Below, piece after piece: positions 17,281-25,398 of a stretch of 25,637 bases of DNA. The DNA lies in NCBI GenBank assembly GCA_038232455.1, contig JBBSHU010000037.1, positions 1 through 25,637 of the forward strand. Direction: 5' to 3'. Both the position numbers and the translations under genes were made by a program. The notes below the pieces were generated by a model that was given only the letters and a program-made list of their open reading frames with translations, was not told the origin of the DNA and ran no database searches. How positions within the stretch are numbered: the first letter of the stretch is position 1; every line of letters starts with the position of its first letter. Source of the stretch: DATAQC01 sp038232455 (lineage in GTDB: Bacteria > Actinomycetota > Acidimicrobiia > Acidimicrobiales > AC-14).

Positions 17281-17862
17281 GTGCCTCCCTCGTCACCGCC
17301 TCCCCCGCCCCCGCGCCGCCGTCCGCTGGTCACGTTCAGCCCGGCGGTGCTGCTGGTGACCGTGGGCGGTCTCATCGTCGGGGTGCTCCTGTTCGTGGCC
17401 GTGATGAACTCGATCAGCTCGGGCAACGCCCGTAGCCCGGTGGGCACCACCCTGTACGTCCTGGGCAGTGCCAAGTCCCTCGGCGCCTCCGTCGACCGTC
17501 AGGGCCCCCTCCTGCTCTCGGACCCACTCGGTTCGAAACGCTCCATCTACGTCCAGCACCTGGGGGGCAACGACTGGCGCACCTTCGACACCCGTGCTCC
17601 TGGCGCGTCGTCGGGATGCCTGGTCGTGTGGCAGGCAGCCGAGCGGGCCTTCGTCGACCGGTGCTCGCGCCAGGCCTACCCCGCCGACGGGACCGGGCTC
17701 ACCAGCTTTCCCACCCGGGTCGATGACGACGGCAAGGTGCTGATCGATCTGCGTTCTCCCCAGGCGCCGACGACGACGACCACGGCCCCGCCGGAGACGA
17801 CGACCGGCCCACCTGAGACCACCACGACGGTGCCACCCGAACTGCCTGTACCGCCGGGCTGA
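17281..17862 (+). CDS. Membrane-anchored Rieske-like protein lacking Fe-S ligands
   Basis: A 193-residue protein with a Pro/Arg-rich start, one membrane segment (about 22-43), an extracellular domain and a Thr/Pro tail (about 161-193, PPETTT repeats). The domain follows the pattern of a Rieske fold: GC-x-V-x-W at 112-117, then FVDRC and a YPADG loop, then VDDDGKVLIDL. In a real Rieske protein the first motif is CTHLGC and the second CPCHGS. Here the cluster ligands are replaced by Gly108, Ser110, Asp126 and Ser129, while Cys113 and Cys128, which align with the conserved disulfide pair, remain. It should therefore not bind [2Fe-2S]. The function is unknown. GTG 17281 is chosen because AATACT ends six bases upstream and the membrane segment follows. 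Confidence 0.65.
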   Translation: MPPSSPPPPPPRRRPLVTFSPAVLLVTVGGLIVGVLLFVAVMNSISSGNARSPVGTTLYVLGSAKSLGASVDRQGPLLLSDPLGSKRSIYVQHLGGNDWRTFDTRAPGASSGCLVVWQAAERAFVDRCSRQAYPADGTGLTSFPTRVDDDGKVLIDLRSPQAPTTTTTAPPETTTGPPETTTTVPPELPVPPG

Positions 17863-17878
17863 AGAGCGCGGGCGGTAC

Positions 17879-18382
17879 TCAGCAGCCGCTGGTGGTGGTC
17901 GTGTCCGCTCGCGGCCGCACGTAGAGCCCCTTGACCCGGAGTCGCCACCACCGTCCCAGGAATTCGACTGCGTGGTCGTCCTCCCACTTGGCGAGCCTGC
18001 GCCCCCACGAAAGGTAATTGAGACCGAACCCGAGAGACATCGCCGGGAGGAGGAAAGTGCGGTGGGTGAGGACCACGTCGAGTGACAATAACGCGAGCAC
18101 CCAGCCGGCCATCAGCGCCCCACGAAGGACTGGACTCATCGCCGATTTGACCAGCACGTCCGATAGGAGAGGTTGAGCTGCGTCGATCCGCGGAAAGGTC
18201 GAGCGGCTGCTGATCGCAGAGAAGAAGACCACGGCGACCGCGTACTCGATGAGGATGGCCGGAACCCCATGATCATCCGGATAGGCGACCAGGTACGCCA
18301 AACCGACGAGCCCGGCGGTTGCCAGCCCCCAACCCTCGGGAACAACCCAACGGCGCACCAGCGTCAGCGGCTTCACGCGCAC
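17879..18382 (-). CDS. Hypothetical membrane protein, 167 aa
   Basis: I do not recognise a family. Predicted membrane segments lie at about residues 19-35, 42-58, 86-104 and 109-126, followed by a basic, Trp-rich cytoplasmic-type tail (SWGRRLAKWEDD) and a short Thr-rich end. GTG 18382 overlaps the pcrA stop by one base (TAGTG), so it is probably translated by coupling with pcrA and is the last gene of the guaB3-guaA-pcrA unit. GTG 18376 is an alternative start. Confidence 0.65.
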   Translation of the reverse strand: MRVKPLTLVRRWVVPEGWGLATAGLVGLAYLVAYPDDHGVPAILIEYAVAVVFFSAISSRSTFPRIDAAQPLLSDVLVKSAMSPVLRGALMAGWVLALLSLDVVLTHRTFLLPAMSLGFGLNYLSWGRRLAKWEDDHAVEFLGRWWRLRVKGLYVRPRADTTTTSGC

Positions 18383-20637
18383 TACCGCACGACCTTCTTG
18401 ATGGGGGTCCAGGCCAGGAGGAGGTGCTTCTCGCCCAGGCCAGGGAACCGCACCACAGCTTCGGTCTTGTCACCGGATCCCATGATCTCCAGTACTACCC
18501 CTTCGCCCCATTTTCCGTGCATGACGTCGTCGCCCACCGACAGGCCCAGGCGCTCGGCGCCCGTCGTGCGCGCGGGTGACGGCGCCTGCCGCGGGCCGGC
18601 ACCGGCGGCGGTGCCGCCCCTCACGCCCCGCATGGCGGCGTCGACGATGCGGTCCCGACCTGAACGCTCGCGTCCGAAGCGATCTCGCGACTTCCCCGAC
18701 TCCACCATGGCGGTGAGGTGTTCGGGGATCTCCTTCAGGAAACGGCTGGGGGGGTTGTAGAGGGTGGTGCCGAACAGCATGCGGCTCCAGGCGTGGGACA
18801 GGTGGAGGCGGCGGCGGGCCCGGGTGATGCCCACGTAACAGAGGCGGCGCTCCTCCTCCAGCTCGTCGGGCTCGCCCAGCGAGCGCAGGTGGGGAAACAC
18901 ACCGTCCTCCAGGCCGATCATGAACACGCCGTCGAACTCGAGGCCCTTGGCGGTGTGCAGGGTCATGAGCACGACGCTGGACTCGTCGGGGTCGAGATCG
19001 TCGGCGTCGGCCACCAGGCTGACCGACTCGAGGAACGCCTGGGGGGTCGCGGGCTCGCCGGCCTCGCCCGCGGCGGCCTCGAACTCGTGTGCGGTGCCGA
19101 CGAGCTCACCCAGGTTCTCGGCCCGCCCCTGGGCCTCGATCGACCCGTCGGCCAGGAGCTCGGCCAGGTAGCCGGTGTCGGCGAGGATCCGCTCGAGCAG
19201 CTCGCCCGGGCCGTACGAGCCGGCCCGCAGCTTCTCCAGCAGGGCCACCACGTCGGCGATGCCGGTGAGGGCCCGGCCGCCGACGCCCGCCTCGGCGGCC
19301 CGGCCCAGGGCGTCGGCGAAGGTGACGCCGTGCGACGCGGCCCAGGCTTCGATACGGGCCACGCTCGTGTCGCCGATGCCCCGCTTGGGCACGTTGAGGA
19401 TCCTGCGGATCGACACCTCGTCGGTGGGGTTCACCACCGCCCGTAGATAGGCGACGGCGTCCTTCACCTCGCGACGCTCGTAGAACCGCGTTCCCCCGAT
19501 CACCTTGTAGGGGATGTTCTGGCGCACCAGGTGTTCCTCGAGCACCCGGCTCTGGGCATTGGTGCGGTAGAACACGGCCAGGTCGGACCACCGGTAGTTG
19601 TCGGTCTCGCGCAGGCGGCGCATCTGGGACGTGACCCACACGGCCTCGTCGTGCTCGTCCTCGGCGTAGTAGCGCTCGATGAGCTCGCCCCCGACCTGCT
19701 CGGTCCACAGGGCCTTGGGCTTGCGCATGAGGTTGTTGGCGATCACCGCGTTGGCGGCGTCGAGGATGGTCTGGGTGGACCGGTAGTTCTGCTCCAACAC
19801 GATGAGGGTGGCGTCGGGGAAGGCGTCCTCGAACTCCAGGATGTTGCGGATATCAGCGCCACGAAATCTGTACACCGACTGGTCGCTGTCGCCGGCGACG
19901 CAGATGTTGCGGTGGGCCTTGGCAATCGTGGTGACGATCTCGTTCTGGGCCTTGTTCGTGTCCTGGAACTCGTCGACGAGAAGGTGGCGGAACCGCTCCT
20001 GGTAATGGGCCAGCACCTCGGGCTTGGTGCGGAACAGCTCCACGGTGACGAGGAGTAGGTCGTCGAAGTCCATGGCGTTGGCCTTGCGCAGCCGGGCCTG
20101 GTACTCGCGGTAGACGTCGGCGATGCGCCGTTCGTAGATGCTGCCGGCGCGGTCGTGATAGGCGTCGACGCCCAACGTCTCGTTCTTGGCCGCACTGATC
20201 ACCGCGTGCACGGTGCGGGGCGGGAAGCGCTTGGAGTCGATGTTGAGGTCGCGCAGCACGTAGGTGGTAAGACGCTCGGCGTCGGCCTGGTCGTAGATGG
20301 AGAACGACGACGAGTAGCCGAGGTGCTGGGCCTCCCGGCGCAGGATCCGTACGCAGGCGGAGTGGAACGTGCACACCCACATGCGCCGGGCCACCGGCCC
20401 GACCAGGGCGGCAACCCGCCCCTTCATCTCGTCGGCCGCCTTGTTGGTGAAGGTGATGGCGGCGATCTCGAACGGCGACACGCCCATCTCGAGGACCAAC
20501 CAGGCCACCCGGTGGGTGAGCACCCGGGTCTTGCCCGACCCCGCCCCGGCCACCAGCAGCAGCGGGCCCCCAGGGTGGGTGACGGCTTCGCGCTGTACGG
20601 GGTTGAGATCGGTAAGGAGGTCGGCAGGCTCGGGCAT
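18382..20637 (-). CDS. pcrA: UvrD/PcrA-family DNA helicase
   Basis: A superfamily 1A 3'-5' helicase of 751 residues that unwinds DNA in nucleotide-excision and mismatch-associated repair and displaces RecA or stalled polymerase. Motifs occur in order: Q motif LNPVQREAV, Walker A AGAGSGKT (30-37), ITFTNKAA, the DEFQDTN Walker B, GDSDQSVYRFRGA, LEQNYRST, TLHTAKGLEF, and VGITRAR. The C-terminal tail has the short beta-rich module (GDDVMHGKWGEGVV) typical of PcrA, which contacts RNA polymerase. ATG 20637 is preferred; it follows GGGGAGGGAG and a TAGTTT box (20653-20648), whereas the alternative TTG at 20649 falls inside that box. The guaA stop is 39 bases upstream. Confidence 0.95.
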   Translation of the reverse strand: MPEPADLLTDLNPVQREAVTHPGGPLLLVAGAGSGKTRVLTHRVAWLVLEMGVSPFEIAAITFTNKAADEMKGRVAALVGPVARRMWVCTFHSACVRILRREAQHLGYSSSFSIYDQADAERLTTYVLRDLNIDSKRFPPRTVHAVISAAKNETLGVDAYHDRAGSIYERRIADVYREYQARLRKANAMDFDDLLLVTVELFRTKPEVLAHYQERFRHLLVDEFQDTNKAQNEIVTTIAKAHRNICVAGDSDQSVYRFRGADIRNILEFEDAFPDATLIVLEQNYRSTQTILDAANAVIANNLMRKPKALWTEQVGGELIERYYAEDEHDEAVWVTSQMRRLRETDNYRWSDLAVFYRTNAQSRVLEEHLVRQNIPYKVIGGTRFYERREVKDAVAYLRAVVNPTDEVSIRRILNVPKRGIGDTSVARIEAWAASHGVTFADALGRAAEAGVGGRALTGIADVVALLEKLRAGSYGPGELLERILADTGYLAELLADGSIEAQGRAENLGELVGTAHEFEAAAGEAGEPATPQAFLESVSLVADADDLDPDESSVVLMTLHTAKGLEFDGVFMIGLEDGVFPHLRSLGEPDELEEERRLCYVGITRARRRLHLSHAWSRMLFGTTLYNPPSRFLKEIPEHLTAMVESGKSRDRFGRERSGRDRIVDAAMRGVRGGTAAGAGPRQAPSPARTTGAERLGLSVGDDVMHGKWGEGVVLEIMGSGDKTEAVVRFPGLGEKHLLLAWTPIKKVVR

Positions 20638-20647
20638 CTCCCTCCCC

Positions 20648-20653
20648 AAACTA
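20648..20653 (-). promoter_or_regulatory. -10-like box upstream of pcrA
   Basis: TAGTTT, with ten bases to ATG 20637, would give an mRNA with a very short leader. It lies in the 39-base guaA-pcrA gap and may give pcrA partial independence from guaA. No -35 box is evident. Confidence 0.35.
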
Positions 20654-20676
20654 CCGGGAGGGTGTGTCGCCGCCGG

Positions 20677-22257
20677 TTACTCCCACTCGATGGTGCCGGG
20701 GGGCTTGGAGGTGATGTCGAGGGCGACCCGGTTGACCCCCGGGACCTCGGCGATGATGCGCGACGACAGTGTCTCGAGCAGGTCGTAGGGAAGGCGGGCC
20801 CAGTCCGCGGTCATGGCGTCGTCGCTCTGGACGGCCCTGATGATCACCGGGTGTGCATAGGTGCGCTCGTCGCCCATCACGCCCACCGAGCGCACGGCCA
20901 GCAGGACCGCGAACGCCTGCCACAGTTCCCGGTGCAGGCCGGCCCGCTTGATCTCCTCCACCACGATGGCGTCGGCGGCCCGCAGGATCTCCAGGCGTTC
21001 GGGGGTGACGGTCCCGACGATGCGCACGGCCAGGCCGGGGCCGGGGAAGGGCTGGCGCCACACGATGTCCTCGGGCAGGCCCAGCTCCTCGCCCATGGCC
21101 CGCACCTCGTCCTTGAACAGGTTGCGGAGGGGCTCGATCAGCTCGAAGTTCATGTCGTCGGGAAGGCCGCCCACGTTGTGGTGCGACTTGATCCGGGCTG
21201 CGTCCTTGGTGCCCGACTCGATGATGTCGGGGTAGAGCGTGCCCTGGACCAGGAAGCGGGCGGCGCCTTCGCCCTCGGGGGAGGTGCCCGGGGCGGCGAG
21301 CCCGGCGTCGGCGGCCACCTCCTCGAAGACCCGGATGAAGGTGGTGCCGATGGCCCGGCGCTTGACCTCGGGGTCCTCGACACCGGCGAGGGCATCGAGA
21401 AAGCGGTCGGCGGCCTTGGCATGGACGAGGTCGACCTGGAACTGGCGGCGGAAGGTGTCCTCGACCTGGTCGGCCTCGCCTTCGCGCATGAGGCCGGTGT
21501 CGACGAAGACGCACGTGAGCTGATCGCCGATGGCCTTGTGCACGAGGGCGGCGGCCACCGCCGAGTCGACACCGCCGGACAACCCACAGATCACCTTGCC
21601 GGCGCCGACCTGGGCCTGTACCGCCTGGACCGCCTCCTCGATGATGGAGGTCATGGTCCAACGGGGCCGGCACCCGCACACGTCGTACAGAAAGTGCTTG
21701 AGGATCTCCTGGCCCCGGGCGGTGTGGGCCACCTCGGGATGGAACTGCACGCCGTAGATGCGCCGGTCGGCGTCCTCGAGGGCGGCCACCGGCACCAGGG
21801 CCGTGCGCGCCGTCACCCGGAAGCCGGGGGGGGCTCCCACGATGGAGTCGGCGTGGCTCATCCACACGTCCTGGTCGGCGGGCAGGGCGCCGAACAGGGC
21901 GGAGCCGCCCGTCACCTGGAGGGCGGTACGGCCGTACTCGGCCACGCCGGTGCGGGCCACCTCGCCTCCGAGCTGGCGGGCCACGAGTTGGGCGCCGTAA
22001 CAGATGCCGAGCACGGGAACACCGGCGTCGTAGATCGCCGGGTCGATGTCGGGTGCTCCCTCGACGTGAACCGACTTCGGGCCGCCGCTGAAGATGATCC
22101 CGGCCGGGCGCCGAGCCAGAATATCCTCCACGGGCATGTCGCGGGGCACGATCTCGGAGTACACGTGGGCCTCGCGCACCCGCCGGGCGATGAGCTGGGC
22201 GTACTGGGCGCCGAAGTCGACGACGAGGACGGTGTCGAACGGACTCTCGGCGGCCAT
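20677..22257 (-). CDS. guaA: GMP synthase, glutamine-hydrolysing
   Basis: Converts XMP to GMP with glutamine and ATP. The 526-residue protein joins a class I glutamine amidotransferase domain, with Cys86 (GICYGAQ), His173 and Glu175 (QFHPEVAHT), to an ATP pyrophosphatase domain with the PP-loop SGGVDS (227-232), and ends with the dimerisation domain and the canonical KPPGTIEWE. ATG 22257 gives the normal N-terminus (VLVVDFGAQYAQLIARRVRE). A TAGGCT box ends five bases upstream, so guaA may start its own leaderless mRNA, although guaB3 is only 39 bases upstream. Confidence 0.97.
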   Translation of the reverse strand: MAAESPFDTVLVVDFGAQYAQLIARRVREAHVYSEIVPRDMPVEDILARRPAGIIFSGGPKSVHVEGAPDIDPAIYDAGVPVLGICYGAQLVARQLGGEVARTGVAEYGRTALQVTGGSALFGALPADQDVWMSHADSIVGAPPGFRVTARTALVPVAALEDADRRIYGVQFHPEVAHTARGQEILKHFLYDVCGCRPRWTMTSIIEEAVQAVQAQVGAGKVICGLSGGVDSAVAAALVHKAIGDQLTCVFVDTGLMREGEADQVEDTFRRQFQVDLVHAKAADRFLDALAGVEDPEVKRRAIGTTFIRVFEEVAADAGLAAPGTSPEGEGAARFLVQGTLYPDIIESGTKDAARIKSHHNVGGLPDDMNFELIEPLRNLFKDEVRAMGEELGLPEDIVWRQPFPGPGLAVRIVGTVTPERLEILRAADAIVVEEIKRAGLHRELWQAFAVLLAVRSVGVMGDERTYAHPVIIRAVQSDDAMTADWARLPYDLLETLSSRIIAEVPGVNRVALDITSKPPGTIEWE

Positions 22258-22262
22258 GGCCC

Positions 22263-22268
22263 AGCCTA
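22263..22268 (-). promoter_or_regulatory. -10-like box upstream of guaA
   Basis: TAGGCT, five bases from ATG 22257. It is a little closer than the six-base spacing seen elsewhere and lies in the 39-base gap after guaB3, so its activity is less certain. Confidence 0.4.
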
Positions 22269-22296
22269 CCGCCGGCCCGATGGGGTGGAGCTGTAT

Positions 22297-23460
22297 CTAG
22301 GAGCCCATCCCGATGTGCTGGGCCTGCTGGAGGCCCTTGCCCTCGGTCTGCAGCGCGGGCGCCACCATGACCTCGGCCTTCTGGAACTCCTTGACCGTCT
22401 CGTAGCCGCAGGTGGCCATGGACGTGGCCAGGGCCCCGAACAGGTTGAGGCGGCCGTCGTTCTCGTGGGCCGGCCCCACGAGGACCTGCTCCAGCGTGCC
22501 GCGGACGGCGGTGCGCACCCGCGCTCCCCGGGGCAGAGTGGGGTGGAAGGTGGCCATGCCCCAGTGGTGGCCCCGCCCGGGCGACTCCTGAGCGGCGGCG
22601 AGAGGCGAACCCACCATCACCGCGTCAGCTCCGCAGGCGATGGCCTTGGCGATGTCGCCACCGGTGCTCATCCCCCCATCGGCGATGACGTGCACGTACA
22701 CACCGGTTTCGTCGAGGTGGCGCATACGGGCACCGGCGGCGTCGGCGATGGCCGTGGCCTGGGGCACGCCGAGGCCGAGCACACCCCGGGTCGTGCACGC
22801 ATGGCCCGGTCCCACACCGACCAGCACGCCGACCGCTCCGGTACGCATGAGGTGCAGAGCGGCGTTGTAGGACGCACAGCCGCCCACGATGACGGGGATC
22901 TCAAGCTCGCGGATGAAGCGCTTGAGGTTGAGCGGCTCGGCGGTCTTGGACACATGCTCGGCCGAGACGACCGTGCCCTGGATGACGAGGAGGTCGAGCT
23001 CGGCGGCAAGGATGGCCTTGGTAAAGCGATCGGTGCGCTGAGGAGTGACCGATGCACACGACACAACCCCGGCGTCTTTGATCTCGGTGATGCGCTGGCC
23101 GATCAACTCCTCTTTGATGGGCTCGCCGTAGATCTCCTGCATGCGCAGGGTGGCCTTCTCGGTGTCGAGGGAGGCGATCTCCTCGAACAGGGGCCCAGGG
23201 TCGTCGTAGCGGGTCCACAGCCCTTCCAGGTTGAGCACACCCACCCCGCCCAGCCGTCCGATCTCGATGGCCGTGGCCGGGCTGACCACGCCGTCCATGG
23301 CCGCGGCCATGAGCGGCAGCCCGAAGGTGAAGGCGTCGATCTCCCAGGAGATGTCGACGTCCTCGGGGTCGCGGGTTCGGCGACTCGGGACGATGGCTAT
23401 GTCGTCGAACCCATAGGCCCTGCGGCCCGATTTGCCGATGCCGATTTCGATTTCAGCCAC
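22297..23460 (-). CDS. guaB3: GuaB3-family IMP dehydrogenase homologue
   Basis: A 387-residue TIM-barrel protein of the GuaB3 family, which is related to IMP dehydrogenase but lacks the CBS domains. Classical IMPDH features are present: the nucleotide-binding glycines GVGPG, the catalytic cysteine Cys222 in ACTTR (IMPDH: ICTTR), DGGMSTGGD and a GSPLA segment. Since the Cys is intact and guaA follows, it probably makes XMP from IMP, though GuaB3 activity in actinobacteria is not settled. GTG 23460 matches the family N-terminus (MAEIEIG) and has a good Shine-Dalgarno sequence, AAGGTGG, five bases upstream. No ordinary guaB is in the window. Confidence 0.9.
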   Translation of the reverse strand: MAEIEIGIGKSGRRAYGFDDIAIVPSRRTRDPEDVDISWEIDAFTFGLPLMAAAMDGVVSPATAIEIGRLGGVGVLNLEGLWTRYDDPGPLFEEIASLDTEKATLRMQEIYGEPIKEELIGQRITEIKDAGVVSCASVTPQRTDRFTKAILAAELDLLVIQGTVVSAEHVSKTAEPLNLKRFIRELEIPVIVGGCASYNAALHLMRTGAVGVLVGVGPGHACTTRGVLGLGVPQATAIADAAGARMRHLDETGVYVHVIADGGMSTGGDIAKAIACGADAVMVGSPLAAAQESPGRGHHWGMATFHPTLPRGARVRTAVRGTLEQVLVGPAHENDGRLNLFGALATSMATCGYETVKEFQKAEVMVAPALQTEGKGLQQAQHIGMGS

Positions 23461-23537
23461 CTGTACCACCTTGTGGGCCGTCGTTGCCGGGAGGGGAAGC
23501 CACACCCACGATACCCGCGAGCCGACGCGTTGCCGGG
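23461..23537 (-). promoter_or_regulatory. guaB3 upstream region: SD, -10 box and a 10-bp direct repeat
   Basis: AAGGTGG (23472-23466) is the ribosome-binding site, spaced five bases from GTG 23460. TATCGT (23513-23508) is a plausible -10, giving a leader of roughly 40 bases. CGTTGCCGGG occurs twice in the same direction, at 23482-23491 and 23528-23537, one copy on each side of the -10. These may be regulator sites, perhaps purine-responsive, but there is no direct evidence. Confidence 0.45.
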
Positions 23538-23559
23538 GGACGAGGCCGAGGGTGGACGC

Positions 23560-23754
23560 TCAGGACGGCGGCGACGACGGTGACCCGATACCGGCGGCGG
23601 CTGCCGCCTCGGCCTGGGCCACGAGCGATTCGAGCACCTCACGCAAGCCGCCGCTCTTGAAGTTGGTCAGGACGCGACCAGGAGTGGTCTCGCCCTTCTC
23701 CCACTCCATCCAGGCGGCGAGGAGCTTGGCCGGCTCCGGGGGTGGACGATCCAT
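23560..23754 (-). CDS. Small hypothetical protein, 64 aa
   Basis: A short soluble protein starting with an acidic Pro-rich segment (MDRPPPEPAKLLAAWMEWEKGE), followed by TTPGRVLTNFKSGGLREVL and an Ala-rich end. I recall similar short proteins in actinobacterial genomes but no function. The ATG has no Shine-Dalgarno sequence, but TAGGGT (23766-23761) ends exactly six bases upstream, the leaderless spacing seen elsewhere in the window, which supports this start. It lies 99 bases upstream of guaB3, and its promoter region abuts that of the GH13 gene. Confidence 0.65.
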   Translation of the reverse strand: MDRPPPEPAKLLAAWMEWEKGETTPGRVLTNFKSGGLREVLESLVAQAEAAAAAGIGSPSSPPS

Positions 23755-23760
23755 CGCACC

Positions 23761-23766
23761 ACCCTA
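23761..23766 (-). promoter_or_regulatory. -10 box of the 64-aa gene
   Basis: TAGGGT, six bases before ATG 23754; leaderless type. Confidence 0.5.
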
Positions 23767-23802
23767 CCGGTGCCTCGGCCATCCGGATGCCAGGATCTCC
23801 TG

Positions 23803-25398
23803 GTGATCACCAGCGCGCCCGGAACGCCGTGGTGGCGCACCGCGGTGATCTACGAGGTGTACGTCCGCAGCTTCGCCGACTCCGGCGGTGACGGTATCGG
23901 CGATCTTGCCGGCACCCGCTCCAGGCTGGGCTACCTGGCCGGCCTCGGCGTCGACGCCATCTGGATGACCCCCTTCTATCCGTCGCCCCAGGCCGACGCC
24001 GGCTACGACGTCGCCGACTACCGCGACGTCGACCAGACCTTCGGGACACTCGCCGACTTCGACGGCCTCGTCGCCGACGCCCACGGCCTCGGGCTCCGCG
24101 TCATCACCGACCTCGTGCCCAATCACACCTCCAGCGAACACCCGTGGTTCCGGGCCGCTCTCGCGGCGAGGCCCGGCAGCGCCGAGCGGGCCCGCTACAT
24201 CTTCCGCCAGGGCCGGAGGAACGGCGACGAGCCGCCCAACGACTGGTCGAGCGTCTTCGGTGGGCCGGCATGGACCCGGGTCGCGGATAGTGACGGCGCC
24301 GGCGGCCAGTGGTACCTCCACCTCTTCGCCCCCGAGCAGCCCGACCTCAACTGGACGAACGACGAGGTGCGGGCCGAGTTCGAGGCGATCCTGCGCTTCT
24401 GGTTCGACCGCGGGGTCGACGGCTTCCGCGTCGACGTGGCCCACGGCCTGTTCAAGGATCCCGGGTTGCCCGACCTGGCCGGGAACTTCGAGGCCGCCGG
24501 ACCGGCGAGGGAGGGTCACCCCTACTGGGACCGCGACGAGGTCCACGAGATCTACCGCCGCTGGAGGCAGATCAGCGATTCCTACCCCGGCGATGTGGCG
24601 TTCGTGGGGGAGGCGTGGGTGCGGGACACCCGACGCCTGGCCCGCTACGTGCGACCCGACGAGCTCCATACCGCGTTCAACTTCGACTTCCTGCTGACCC
24701 CCTGGGACGCCGACGTCCTTCGCCAGTCCATCGACCGCAACATCGACGCCCTGACCGCGGTGGGCGCGCTGCCGACCTGGGTCCTGTCCAACCACGACGT
24801 CGTTCGCCACGTCACGCGTTACGGCGGCGGACAGCTGGGGACCCGACGGGCCCGTGCCGCGGCGATGCTCATGCTGTCGCTGCCGGGCGGCGCCTACGTG
24901 TACCAGGGCGAGGAGCTGGGCCTGGCCGAGGTGACCGACCTGCCCGACGAGGTGCTCCAGGACCCCACGTTCCAGCGCAGCGGCGGCGCCGAGCGGGGGC
25001 GTGACGGCTGTCGGGTACCGCTCCCATGGTCGGGGCAGCAGCCACCCTTCGGCTTCGGGCCTGCCGGTATCGCCTGGCTCCCCCAGCCGGCCGCGTGGGC
25101 GTCGTCGACGGTGGAGCGCCAGGAGGCGGATGCCACCTCGATGTTGAGCCTCTACCGCCAGGCTCTGCGCCGACGGAAGCGCATGGTCGGGCACGGCCCC
25201 CTCGTGTGGACCGACGCGGGCGCCGACGTCTTGGCCTTCACCCGCCCACCGAACTTCGCCTGCGTGGTGAACGTGGGGGCGGAGCCCGTCGAACCCCCGG
25301 TCGACGGTCGGGTCGACCTGTCCAGCGGCCCGCTGGCGGCGGGCGGCCGAATCCCGACGGACACCGCGGTCTGGTACACCACGGACCCGGCCGGGTAG
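23803..25398 (+). CDS. GH13 alpha-glucosidase (oligosaccharide hydrolase)
   Basis: A 531-residue cytoplasmic enzyme of glycoside hydrolase family 13; no signal peptide. It should release glucose from the ends of malto-oligosaccharides or related alpha-glucosides. Early segments VIYEVYVRSFAD and LVPNHTS match the family, and the catalytic triad is Asp211 (nucleophile, FRVDVAH), Glu270 (acid/base, GEAWV) and Asp332 (NHDVV). The GFRVDVAHGLFKDPG pattern is like actinobacterial alpha-glucosidases, but trehalose synthase or sucrose hydrolase activity cannot be excluded. GTG 23803 gives a normal N-terminus; a CAGGAT box six bases upstream is only a weak -10. GTG 23770 is the longer alternative, but that extension is not family-like and would overlap the opposing promoter. 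Confidence 0.88.
   Translation: MITSAPGTPWWRTAVIYEVYVRSFADSGGDGIGDLAGTRSRLGYLAGLGVDAIWMTPFYPSPQADAGYDVADYRDVDQTFGTLADFDGLVADAHGLGLRVITDLVPNHTSSEHPWFRAALAARPGSAERARYIFRQGRRNGDEPPNDWSSVFGGPAWTRVADSDGAGGQWYLHLFAPEQPDLNWTNDEVRAEFEAILRFWFDRGVDGFRVDVAHGLFKDPGLPDLAGNFEAAGPAREGHPYWDRDEVHEIYRRWRQISDSYPGDVAFVGEAWVRDTRRLARYVRPDELHTAFNFDFLLTPWDADVLRQSIDRNIDALTAVGALPTWVLSNHDVVRHVTRYGGGQLGTRRARAAAMLMLSLPGGAYVYQGEELGLAEVTDLPDEVLQDPTFQRSGGAERGRDGCRVPLPWSGQQPPFGFGPAGIAWLPQPAAWASSTVERQEADATSMLSLYRQALRRRKRMVGHGPLVWTDAGADVLAFTRPPNFACVVNVGAEPVEPPVDGRVDLSSGPLAAGGRIPTDTAVWYTTDPAG

Noticed and set aside
17770..17850. Tandem ACG/CCG-rich repeats at the end of the Rieske-like gene
   Set aside because: They simply encode the Thr/Pro tail (PPETTT repeats) and do not need a separate explanation.
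20155..23583. A plus-strand open frame of 1142 codons
   Set aside because: It lies antisense to guaB3, guaA and pcrA, which have complete family motifs. Its composition is Gly/His/Val/Asp-rich as expected for the antisense of GC-rich coding DNA, and no domain is recognisable.
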